From: an uncultured bacterium | GTDB taxonomy: Bacteria > Verrucomicrobiota > Kiritimatiellia > RFP12 > UBA1067 | Reading direction: 5' to 3' | DNA: 53,843 nucleotides | Assembly: GCA_902779075.1 (NCBI GenBank) | Contig: CACZAK010000068.1 | Location: 1-53,843 of the forward strand | In this document: positions 1 through 12,836 of the stretch, piece by piece | Numbering within the stretch: the stretch's first letter is position 1 | Layout of the letters: every line of letters begins with the position of its first letter | The notes under the pieces: model-generated | Databases searched by the model: none | Told to the model about the DNA's origin: nothing | The model's input: only the letters and a program-made list of their open reading frames with translations | Made by a program: the position numbers and the translations under genes

Positions 1-13
1 AAGGAACACGAAC

Positions 14-330
14 ATGAAAAAGACAACGACAACGGGCGGCGGATGCATCCGCTCCGTACCGACGTACAAGTCCGCCGGCGTGATCGCCGGGGCGGACATA
101 GCAGGCAAGGCGCAGAGCCACGGCGAGGTCGACGAGACCAAACTGAGCGAGCGGGTGAAGCCTGGATGCGGCAGGAGAAGAAGGCCCAGGCGAAGGCAAA
201 ACCCAAGGGCGTGAAGCGGCAGGAGTGCCGCATCCCCGAGGGGCAGGGGCGCGACCACGTGACGCCGGAGACGGTGGTGGCGTGCCCTAGGTGCGGTTAC
301 GAGTTCAAGGTCGGCAAGTCGCTGGTCTGA
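14..330 (+). CDS. small hypothetical protein(s), apparent frameshift, zinc-ribbon-like end
   Basis: Two overlapping plus-strand frames cover this stretch. The first starts at ATG 14 behind a good AAGGA site and reads MKKTTTTGGGC..., but its last 15 residues are Arg-rich out-of-frame-looking sequence ending at 214. The second frame, from about ATG 166 (MRQEKKAQAKAKPKG), ends at 330 with CPRCGYEF, half of a zinc-ribbon-like knuckle. Reading frame one up to about KLSERVK and then frame two gives one plausible ~100-residue protein, so either a single gene has lost one base near 160 or two small genes overlap. The same AAGGA-type spacing precedes the next gene, so both are probably co-transcribed. 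No function recognised; the context suggests phage origin. Confidence 0.4.
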
Positions 331-355
331 TGTCAAAACGGAAAGGAAAACGAAA

Positions 356-847
356 ATGGCAATGAAGGTACTCCGTGAGATCGCGGAGGCGGCGCTCGCG
401 ACGGGCGTGGCGAACAAGGAGCAGCTCAAGAGCGCGGTGCCCGCGCTCGTGGCGCTGCAGAACGCGAAGCGGTCCATGGAGCTACGCATCAAGGAGACGA
501 AGGAGGTCATAGAGGCGCTCTCGGCAGCCTGCTCGGCGTATGCCCACAGGCACCCCGAGTACGTGTTCAACCAGTCCTTCTCGGTCTCGCCGATAGGCGT
601 GGAGTCCGGCGACATCGAGATCGACGGGAAGACCTACCACTTCACGCACGGCTTCGACGGCTACGAGCGCGCGGAGCGGAGCCAGACTATGACGCAGGCT
701 TTCCTCGCCACGCTGCCCGAAGGCTGGACGAAGTCGAAGCTCGAGCTCGACAAGTCGGCCGTGAACAAGGCCAAGCCCACGGAGGAGGACCTCGCCGAGG
801 TCGGCCTCGCCCGCAAGGTCAAGCGGACTTGGTCGGAGCTTCCGTGA
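356..847 (+). CDS. Gam-like host-nuclease inhibitor (phage type), putative
   Basis: The 163-residue product begins with a helical, probably coiled-coil N-terminal half (alanine/leucine/lysine rich to about residue 60). It ends with a segment LPEGWTKSKLELDKSAVNK followed by LAEVGLARKVKRTWSELP. Mu-type Gam proteins have the same order: a long coiled coil, then a conserved end in which a Lys/Glu helix is followed by a gly-containing strand. Gam binds DNA ends and protects linear phage DNA from exonucleases. The start at 356 has an AAAGGA site 8 nt upstream. The match is by general pattern only, so the family call is tentative. It is the last plus-strand gene before the minus-strand glycan operon and marks the likely edge of a prophage or remnant. 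Confidence 0.45.
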   Translation: MAMKVLREIAEAALATGVANKEQLKSAVPALVALQNAKRSMELRIKETKEVIEALSAACSAYAHRHPEYVFNQSFSVSPIGVESGDIEIDGKTYHFTHGFDGYERAERSQTMTQAFLATLPEGWTKSKLELDKSAVNKAKPTEEDLAEVGLARKVKRTWSELP

Positions 848-860
848 AAGAAAAGGAGAG

Positions 861-890
861 GCGGCCGCGACGGAGCGCGGCCCTCCCTAC
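861..890 (-). repeat. REP-like palindrome
   Basis: On the minus strand it reads GTAG, then a GGCCGCG arm and a CGCGGCC arm separated by a short loop. It lies in the 171-nt gap between the Gam-like gene and the 3' end of the GH78/FAD gene and may double as a transcript 3' hairpin between the convergent genes. A close relative lies at 39.36 kb. Confidence 0.6.
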
Positions 891-1018
891 ACGGGGGATG
901 CGTTCTCCCCTACCATGCGAACCGGTAGAGGCCGACCACCGGGCGGCCAATGTGGAAGTGTTGCCAATACACCGCCCCCACGCGAGCATCTTCCGCCCGT
1001 TCAGGACAACTTTTTTGG

Positions 1019-4000
1019 TTAGTTCCCGTAAGCGCGGATTTCGAAGATGCGCGCGGAGGGATCGCCCCAGGTTTCGTTCACGGTCACGCGGAGAGCGTCG
1101 AGACTGATGGGCAGGAAGTGATGCACGCGGTGACGGAGCTGGTTTGCCGAATCCTCGCCAAGACGTACCCACTTGCCATCCACGAGACCTTCCACGACGT
1201 ATGACTTCACGAGCGAACGCGGGCGCGGCGAGGCGCGGACGGTCGCGAAATCGGGATCGAACGCGATGCGCACCTCGCTCACGGAAACGGTCGAGGGAAA
1301 GTCGAGACGCACCCACTGCGGAAGTTCCTTCGAGGAGTCGGAAATCCACCCGTGGTAGATGCCATCCTCGCTGCGCGCCATGCCGTCGGTGACGGCAACC
1401 GCGCTGGAGCCGATGTCGCGCTCAAGCGCGGGTTCCGTGACGAAGGAATACTCTTCGCCGCCAACCGGAGTCCACTTCCCGTTGTCCACGCCGCAGTAGG
1501 CCCGAAGGTCGGAATGCCCCGTCGTCCCCTCGCGCAGGTACCAGGCAATTCCCGGCGCAGGCACAAGTTCCACCCAGACGAACCGCGCGTTCAGCGCAAT
1601 CGGCTTCGTCGGGTTGAAGAACCGGACGAGTCCGTCGCGACCGTCGGGGACGATCGCCTTCAGGACGGCGGCAGGCTCGCCCTTCGGACGCCACGCCGCA
1701 TCGTCCGTCAGATAGACCTTCGCCGTCAGCTCCACCGGCTTCTTTCCCGTGTTCTGGAGATTCAGCAAGACCGTGTCGAGCCGCCGCGAATCGCCGCGCT
1801 CGAACCGCACCGCCCGGCGGAAGCCCGCGCACTTGTGCGCAAGCTTGTCCGCGCGGCGGAGACCGGGCTCGGACGCGTCGAACCGGACATGGCGCGGCTC
1901 GCAGTCGGAGGACGTCACCTTCGCCGTCCGCGCGAGGTCAAGCGGATCCTCGTTCGCGAGATGCGGGATGTACTGGTCGTCCTTCAGGAGCTGCTGCTGA
2001 AGTTCCTTGATGTGGCGCTCGCCGCACGCGCGCGGCGTGATGCCGTGCTTGGCGGCGATGGCCGCCGCCGTGCCGGCGGCCTGCCCGAGCTGGAAGAGCG
2101 TCGACTGCACGCGGATCGTGCCGAGCGCGATGTGCGTGGCGCTGATGGAACGTCCGCAGAGGAAGAGGTTCGAGATGTTCTTCGAGTAGATGCAGCGGTA
2201 GGGGATCGAATAGATCGGCACGTGCGGATGGTTGCGCCAGTAACCGTTGCCGGTCGGATTCTCCATGCCAAGCGGGTCATGCGTGTCGAGGCTCCAGCCG
2301 CCGTAGGAGATGCGGTCGGGGAACATCGTGCCCGCGAGCGCGTCGTTTGCGGTCATCACGTAGTCGCCCACGAGACGGAAACCCTCGCGGCGCGCGTTCT
2401 TCCACGCGATCTCCGCCATGTAGGCGTTCTTCGCCTTGTCTTTGACGGGCGATTCGTTCTTGATCCATCCCCAATACGCGAAGGAAATACGCACGAGCTG
2501 ATCGCGCGCGCGCTCAGGATCTTCAAGGTCGTTGAAGCGTCCGTTGTTCTCCATCCACCACACGCCCCTCAGACCCGACGTGCGCCGCCGGAATCCCTTC
2601 GGCAACACGTCCGCCCACGCGGGCGTCGTGTACTCCACCGGCTTGTCGGCGAACGCATGGCGGTAACCCACGAGGCCATCCTTCATCACGCAGCCGCTCA
2701 TGGTGATCTCGTCGCGCTTGTCCGGCGCGGGCGCCTCGTTGTATTCGTCCCGTGCCTCGCGTCCGTGCATGTACTCCGCGCCCGCGAAGATGCCCAGCCA
2801 GCCGTCGCCCGTGCCGTCCGCGAAGTAGCGTCCCCTGAAGCGCGTCTGTGCGCCCGTAAGCGTGTTGCGCGAGACGACCGCGGCGATCATCGCGTCGCCC
2901 TTCTTCTCCGCGGACATCACGCGCTCGTTCGGGAACTCGAAGAGCCAGCCTTTCAGCTCGTCCGCCATCTGACGGTAGGCGTCGCTGTAAGACCATCCTG
3001 CATGGGTGAAGCGGCGCATCTTCGCCTCGCACACAAGGCCCGACTCGCGCCCCTTGCGTCCGGCCCCGTTCAGCGTCACCTGCATCTCGCAGCTGGAGTT
3101 GCCACCGAGCACGGGACGGTCGTGGACGAGCGCGACGCGCAGGCCGTTCCGCGCCGCCGCAAGCGCCGCGCCGAGTCCGCCCGGACCCGCCCCCACCACG
3201 ACGAGGTCAAACGCCCCGCCGTCCGCGATCTTGTCGCCGTCGCCCGTGAGGCGCTGACGCTCCGCCGCAAGCGCCTTGGGTTCCTCCGGAGGCACGTACG
3301 AAAGGTCGGTCGTGAAAAGGAACGCGTCGCAGCGCGTCATCGCGCCGGTGAGATCGAGGAGCTTGACTTCACACGCGCCTGCGTCAAGCGCAAAATCGCC
3401 TGCCTTCTCCCACATCCAGCCCTCGCGACGCGACGCGCCAAGCGTGTCGCTGCGCTTCCCCGCGACCTCGACCGCGAACTTGCCGGGCGAGAACTCGGGC
3501 AGCCAGTCCTTCGTGCGTACCCACACGCGCCACGTTCCTGCGCGCGGAATCGTGACCTTCGCGGACGCCGGCGCGACTGGCTTCAACACGCCCGGTGCGA
3601 GCAGGTAGGCGCTTCCCATCTTGTGGGTGAACTGCGTATCGACAACCCAGCCGCCATAGTCCGTGAAGTTCTCCGCCTCAAGCCACACGAAGCCCGACAC
3701 ATGCTCCTTCGCCTCCTCCGCCGGCGCGCGGAAGTCGTTGTTCACGTACTCGCGGCAGGGCGAAACGGCCTTCGGCGCGTCCTCGCACGGGACGGTGTAC
3801 GTCTCCTCGCCGGAATCCTGCAGCGCGTCGGGAAGGCCGGGCAGACGCACAGTCGCCGTCGTCCCTTTCGGAACGGACACCTTCATCTTGATCCCTCCGT
3901 CCACGCGCCGCCATTCAACGCGGATGTCGCCGCCCGGGACGGCGTGGCTCGCCTTCACCCAGTCGAGACCCGGAAGGAACTCCGGCGCGACAATGAACGT

Positions 4001-6052
4001 CTTGAAGCCGGGCGCGGTGCGCTTGATGCCGGCGAGCGAGCCGTAGAACCAGTTGACGATGTCCGCCATCATGAAGTGGTTGAAGGAAGAACCTTCGCGG
4101 CAGTCCCACGCCTCATGGCAGGACGTGTTGCCCTTCGCGACCATGTAGCCGTAACCGGGCTTCGTCGTATCCGCCGTCATGTCGAAGATCACGTCGCTCT
4201 GTCCGTTCTCCATCAGCACCTGCAGGAGGTACGGATAGCCGATTTCGCCCGTGCCGACCGCGCCGCGTCCGCGCACGTCCTCCACAATGTTGGAGACGAT
4301 CGCCGCCGTCTCCGCAGGGTCGGCGAGCCCGAACGCGATTGCCATCGAGTTGGCGGTCTGCGAGTTGTTCTCGTAGCAGTGCGTCTCGGGATGCCACCAC
4401 TTCGCGTTGAACGCCTTTTTGATGTTCGCGGCCTCTTCGCGGAACACAGCTGCTTCGTCCTTCTTGCCGAGGAGGTCCGCGCACTTCGCGAGCGTCGCGG
4501 CGTTGAGGTAGTAGAAGGCCGTCGCGGTGAAGTCAATGGACGTCTGGCGTTTCGGACGTTTCTCGGCGGAGACCGTCTGCTGGTACCAGTCGCCGAGTCC
4601 GCCGGGCGTGATGAACCTGCCGCGCTTCTCGTTCTGCGACTGTGCGCGGATGTACTTGTGGTAGGCGACCATGTTGGGATAGTACCTGCGGATGAGCGAA
4701 TCGTCGCCGGTCCATTCGTACTGCTGCCACGGAATCTGGATCATCGACGAGCCCCACTCAATCGAATGGCGGAAGCCGCCGCGGAACACCGTGAACTCCG
4801 GCGCGATGTCCGGCACCATGCCGTCCGCGAGCTGGGAGTCGGCAAGGTCCATGCACGTCTTCACGAACATCGCGTCCGCGTTCCAGCCCCAGCGGATCTG
4901 GTCGGCGTGGATGTGGTCCTGCTCCTGCCAGCCGAGCTTCTCGCGGTGCGGACAGTCCGTGAACACGCTCTGCATGTTCGAGCGCTGCGCCCACCAGCAG
5001 ATGTCGTGGATCTGGTTGAAGAGCTTGATCGAGCACTGGAACGTACCCGTGCGCGGCGCATCCGCCATCACCACCCTCGCCGACGCCGCGACAAGCTCCG
5101 GTAGGGCGCGCTCGCCGAGCGCGCCGCCCACCGCCGCAAACAACCTCACCTTCATGTAGCGGAAGCCGTAATAGAAGAACGGCGGTGTGAACGACTCGTC
5201 GCCGGTGCCCGCGAGCGTGAACGCGCAACGCGCCACGGTACCGTGGTAGCCGCCCGGCTTTTTCGTGATCTTCGTCTCGCCAGACCCAAGAGGAATCTCC
5301 GAGAACTCGATCTCGACGCGGCTGCCGCGCGGTCCCTTCGCGACGACGGTCGGTACGTACGCGGCGTTCTGTCCGAAATCAACCGTCAGCTCGTCGTCCG
5401 AAACGCGCATCGTCCGCACGGGCTTGTGCACCTCCTGCAACCGACACACAAACGGGGCCTCCCTCAATTCGCCCTTCGGCGCCTCTGCCACCACGGGAGG
5501 GACGCGACCCGTCGCGTTCGCCACTACCCGATGATCAATATCATCCCCACTATACACGTGCGTGCGCACCACCTCGCTCTGCGAAACCTTCCACCCCTCG
5601 ACGGACGACTTCACGACGCCGCCGACGATGAGCTTCTTCTCGCCCTCGCTGCCGACGAACTTCGTGTAGAGCCCCTTGCCCGGCTGCGGCACGTTGTACA
5701 TCCCGTTGCCGAGCGTGATCTCGAGCGTGTTCTCCACGCCCGCCTTCAGCGCGGGAGTGAACACGTTGTAGAAGCACGTCTTCGTCGAGCGCGTCCAGCC
5801 GGGGAGATTGAACTCGTCGCCGCGTCCGATCGGTTTGCCGTTCAGCGTCGCGACGTACTGTCCGAGACCACAGATCGCGATTTCCGCGGGACCGTCACGG
5901 TCCACCTTGAACGTCGTCGTGAACCGCGGTGCCGCCGCGTTCAGCTCCTTCGGCTGTTCGATCCACCGCGCGCCCTTGAAAAGCTCGTTGGCGCTCTTTG
6001 CGCTTGCCAACGCGGCGACCATCGCCACCGCAAACATAATCATTCTTTTCAT
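1019..6052 (-). CDS. secreted GH78 alpha-L-rhamnosidase fused to FAD-dependent oxidoreductase
   Basis: A 1677-residue product with a signal peptide (MKRMIMFAVAMVAALASA). Residues ~20-785 are a GH78 rhamnosidase: N-terminal beta domains, then the catalytic barrel with TDCPHREKLGW near residue 370 carrying the acid Glu, and a late NHFMMADIVNWFYGSLAG segment typical of the family. Residues ~790-940 (LEAENFTDYGGW...) and ~945-1440 form what is normally a free-standing secreted FAD oxidoreductase, with dinucleotide motif VVVGAGPGGLGAALAAA and GGNSS. The last ~130 residues resemble an F5/8 type C (CBM32-like) carbohydrate-binding module. Expected role: removal of terminal rhamnose from glycans outside the cytoplasm; the oxidase substrate is unknown. 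The RBS AGGAGA precedes the start; it follows the GH2 gene by 18 nt in one operon. A REP lies in frame near residue 312. Confidence 0.85.
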   Translation of the reverse strand: MKRMIMFAVAMVAALASAKSANELFKGARWIEQPKELNAAAPRFTTTFKVDRDGPAEIAICGLGQYVATLNGKPIGRGDEFNLPGWTRSTKTCFYNVFTPALKAGVENTLEITLGNGMYNVPQPGKGLYTKFVGSEGEKKLIVGGVVKSSVEGWKVSQSEVVRTHVYSGDDIDHRVVANATGRVPPVVAEAPKGELREAPFVCRLQEVHKPVRTMRVSDDELTVDFGQNAAYVPTVVAKGPRGSRVEIEFSEIPLGSGETKITKKPGGYHGTVARCAFTLAGTGDESFTPPFFYYGFRYMKVRLFAAVGGALGERALPELVAASARVVMADAPRTGTFQCSIKLFNQIHDICWWAQRSNMQSVFTDCPHREKLGWQEQDHIHADQIRWGWNADAMFVKTCMDLADSQLADGMVPDIAPEFTVFRGGFRHSIEWGSSMIQIPWQQYEWTGDDSLIRRYYPNMVAYHKYIRAQSQNEKRGRFITPGGLGDWYQQTVSAEKRPKRQTSIDFTATAFYYLNAATLAKCADLLGKKDEAAVFREEAANIKKAFNAKWWHPETHCYENNSQTANSMAIAFGLADPAETAAIVSNIVEDVRGRGAVGTGEIGYPYLLQVLMENGQSDVIFDMTADTTKPGYGYMVAKGNTSCHEAWDCREGSSFNHFMMADIVNWFYGSLAGIKRTAPGFKTFIVAPEFLPGLDWVKASHAVPGGDIRVEWRRVDGGIKMKVSVPKGTTATVRLPGLPDALQDSGEETYTVPCEDAPKAVSPCREYVNNDFRAPAEEAKEHVSGFVWLEAENFTDYGGWVVDTQFTHKMGSAYLLAPGVLKPVAPASAKVTIPRAGTWRVWVRTKDWLPEFSPGKFAVEVAGKRSDTLGASRREGWMWEKAGDFALDAGACEVKLLDLTGAMTRCDAFLFTTDLSYVPPEEPKALAAERQRLTGDGDKIADGGAFDLVVVGAGPGGLGAALAAARNGLRVALVHDRPVLGGNSSCEMQVTLNGAGRKGRESGLVCEAKMRRFTHAGWSYSDAYRQMADELKGWLFEFPNERVMSAEKKGDAMIAAVVSRNTLTGAQTRFRGRYFADGTGDGWLGIFAGAEYMHGREARDEYNEAPAPDKRDEITMSGCVMKDGLVGYRHAFADKPVEYTTPAWADVLPKGFRRRTSGLRGVWWMENNGRFNDLEDPERARDQLVRISFAYWGWIKNESPVKDKAKNAYMAEIAWKNARREGFRLVGDYVMTANDALAGTMFPDRISYGGWSLDTHDPLGMENPTGNGYWRNHPHVPIYSIPYRCIYSKNISNLFLCGRSISATHIALGTIRVQSTLFQLGQAAGTAAAIAAKHGITPRACGERHIKELQQQLLKDDQYIPHLANEDPLDLARTAKVTSSDCEPRHVRFDASEPGLRRADKLAHKCAGFRRAVRFERGDSRRLDTVLLNLQNTGKKPVELTAKVYLTDDAAWRPKGEPAAVLKAIVPDGRDGLVRFFNPTKPIALNARFVWVELVPAPGIAWYLREGTTGHSDLRAYCGVDNGKWTPVGGEEYSFVTEPALERDIGSSAVAVTDGMARSEDGIYHGWISDSSKELPQWVRLDFPSTVSVSEVRIAFDPDFATVRASPRPRSLVKSYVVEGLVDGKWVRLGEDSANQLRHRVHHFLPISLDALRVTVNETWGDPSARIFEIRAYGN
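5101..5125 (+). repeat. REP element inside the GH78 reading frame
   Basis: GTAG followed by arms GGCGCGCTC and GAGCGCGCC around a GCC loop, a perfect 9-bp stem. On the coding strand it adds a peptide containing ALGERAL to a surface region between two conserved beta strands of the rhamnosidase (YMKVRLFAA ... ARVVMADAPRTG). The same peptide core is produced by the copy in Uup. Confidence 0.85.
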
Positions 6053-6070
6053 TTGTTTCTCCTGTGGAGG

Positions 6071-11397
<5,327 letters not shown>

Positions 11398-11424
11398 GTG
11401 GTGTTCCTTCATTTAAGGGCCGAT

Positions 11425-11458
11425 ATTATACCAAAAAACCGTTCTTTTTTGGTATACT
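11425..11458. promoter_or_regulatory. overlapping divergent promoters in a perfect inverted repeat
   Basis: A minus-strand -10 box TATAAT (11430-11425) faces a plus-strand -10 box TATACT (11453-11458). The sequence between them is an inverted repeat, TATACCAAAAAA / TTTTTTGGTATA, around CCGTTC, so both start sites share one 30-bp operator-sized palindrome. The minus promoter drives the glycan operon. The plus promoter ends 7 nt before the transglutaminase ATG, predicting a leaderless or nearly leaderless mRNA. Confidence 0.6.
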
Positions 11459-11465
11459 CATTGCC

Positions 11466-12575
11466 ATGAATCCAAAGAACACAAACTTGGCGGGCAAGCG
11501 TTTGCCCGTCAAGGCGCTCCTTATGAGCGCGGCATTTGCGGCATTCGCCGCGTTCTCAGCCGGCGCGGAGGAGGACGGCGACTACGCCTTCCTCGTCCGG
11601 CACATGCCGACAAAGGACCGCAGCGTCGTGAGCGAGGCGTACCTGCGCGCGAACGTGAAGCTCGCGCAGGAGGCGCGCCGCGCCGCGCCGTGGCGCGACA
11701 CGATCACGGACGAGATCTTCCGCGAGTACGTGTTGCCGTACTCGTCCATCGGCGAAGAGGTGGACGACTGGCGCCCGCTTTTCCGCGAGAAGTTCTGGCC
11801 GCTTGTCAAGGACTGCAAGACGACGGGCGAGGCAGTTCAGATCATCAACTCGAAAATCGGGAACCTTCTCGGCGTGCACTACAACACCAAGCGCGACAAG
11901 CCCGACCAGTCGCCGTTCCACTCCATGCGCATCCACATGGCCTCCTGCACGGGCCTCGCGATCCTGCAGATCGACGCCTACCGCGCATGCGGCATCCCCG
12001 CCCGCTTCACGGGATGCAACTGGACGACCATGCCCGGCAACCACTCGTGGGCGGAGTACTACGATGCGGGGACGTGGCACTTCTTCAACGACCCTGAGGA
12101 CGGCAAGATCGCGCCGCCCGACCAGTCGTGGTTCGCGTCCTACGCCGGGCAGGCGGATGACACCTTCCCGCGCACACGTATCTACGCCGCACGCTGGAGC
12201 CCCGGCGGAACGTGGTTCTGGAAAACGTGGGGGAAACCCGATGCCCCGACCAGCATACCGGCGGACGACGTGACCGCAAGCTACAGGCGTTTCCGCGGGA
12301 ACATCCCCGCCGCACGCGTCGCGTTCGTGGCACGCGACGGCTCAGGGACGCGCCGCCCCGTTGAAATCTGCCTCGTTGCGCCTGGTACCGGAAAGGTGAT
12401 GGCCAAGGGCACGACCTACGGCGAGTCGCATGATATGAACGACCACCTGCTCATCTCGCTTCCGCAAGGTACAAAGGCGATCGTCATGGCGAAGTCACCC
12501 GACGGCACGTGGCAGACTGCCGGCATCGCCGAGTTCAAGCCCGGCCAGAGCCTCTTCGCCCTGAAAGCACCTTGA
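11466..12575 (+). CDS. secreted transglutaminase-like protein
   Basis: The 369-residue product starts at ATG 11466; the open frame extends upstream but that part overlaps the promoter. It has an N-terminal signal (ALLMSAAFAAFAAFSAGA). The transglutaminase-like core is visible: the Cys in MASCTGLAILQIDAYRACG, a His in GNHSWAEYY and the Asp in WHFFNDPEDG, spaced as in the papain-like Cys-His-Asp triad. A C-terminal beta domain (~270-369) follows. Family members act as peptidases or crosslinkers on extracellular proteins; the substrate here is not known. It is divergently transcribed from the glycan operon with a shared palindromic promoter, suggesting joint control. Confidence 0.75.
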   Translation: MNPKNTNLAGKRLPVKALLMSAAFAAFAAFSAGAEEDGDYAFLVRHMPTKDRSVVSEAYLRANVKLAQEARRAAPWRDTITDEIFREYVLPYSSIGEEVDDWRPLFREKFWPLVKDCKTTGEAVQIINSKIGNLLGVHYNTKRDKPDQSPFHSMRIHMASCTGLAILQIDAYRACGIPARFTGCNWTTMPGNHSWAEYYDAGTWHFFNDPEDGKIAPPDQSWFASYAGQADDTFPRTRIYAARWSPGGTWFWKTWGKPDAPTSIPADDVTASYRRFRGNIPAARVAFVARDGSGTRRPVEICLVAPGTGKVMAKGTTYGESHDMNDHLLISLPQGTKAIVMAKSPDGTWQTAGIAEFKPGQSLFALKAP

Positions 12576-12615
12576 TGACAAGAAAGACTGCTGCCGACTC
12601 ACTTAGTCTATGTTC

Positions 12616-12836
12616 AAAAATTAATTGGACTCTAAACGATAGTCTCACGCAGAGGCGCAGAGAAGCAGAGAGCGCAGAGAAAAAACATCTTGCTTTCGCT
12701 ATTGGGAGTTTCAGAGTTTTGGAGGCTTGGAGAAGATGGGAGAATTTGTATTATTCTCCTCAACTCCAAGACTCCTAATCTCCCAGCAGCGAAAGCAAGA
12801 AAGGCTTTGTAAAGGGTTATAGTGTTCAACTAATTT
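12616..12836. mobile_element. MITE-like repeat, copy 1
   Basis: A ~221-bp AT-richer element with imperfect terminal inverted repeats (AAAAATTAATTGGAC at the left, AAAAATTAGTTGAAC as the reverse complement of the right end). Next to the left end is the CACGCAGAGGCGCAGAG motif. Inside, CTTGCTTTCGCTATTGGGAG and a rough reverse complement CCCAGCAGCGAAAGCAAG can fold into one long hairpin. It has no ORF for a transposase. A relative in opposite orientation lies at 39648-39870. The right end supplies the stop codon of the DUF4091 gene. It fills the gap between two convergent genes. Confidence 0.65.

Noticed and set aside
1352..5104. 1250-codon plus-strand open frame
   Set aside because: It is antisense to the GH78/FAD gene, Arg/His/Val-rich with no family motif, and arises from the GC-rich codon pattern of the real gene.
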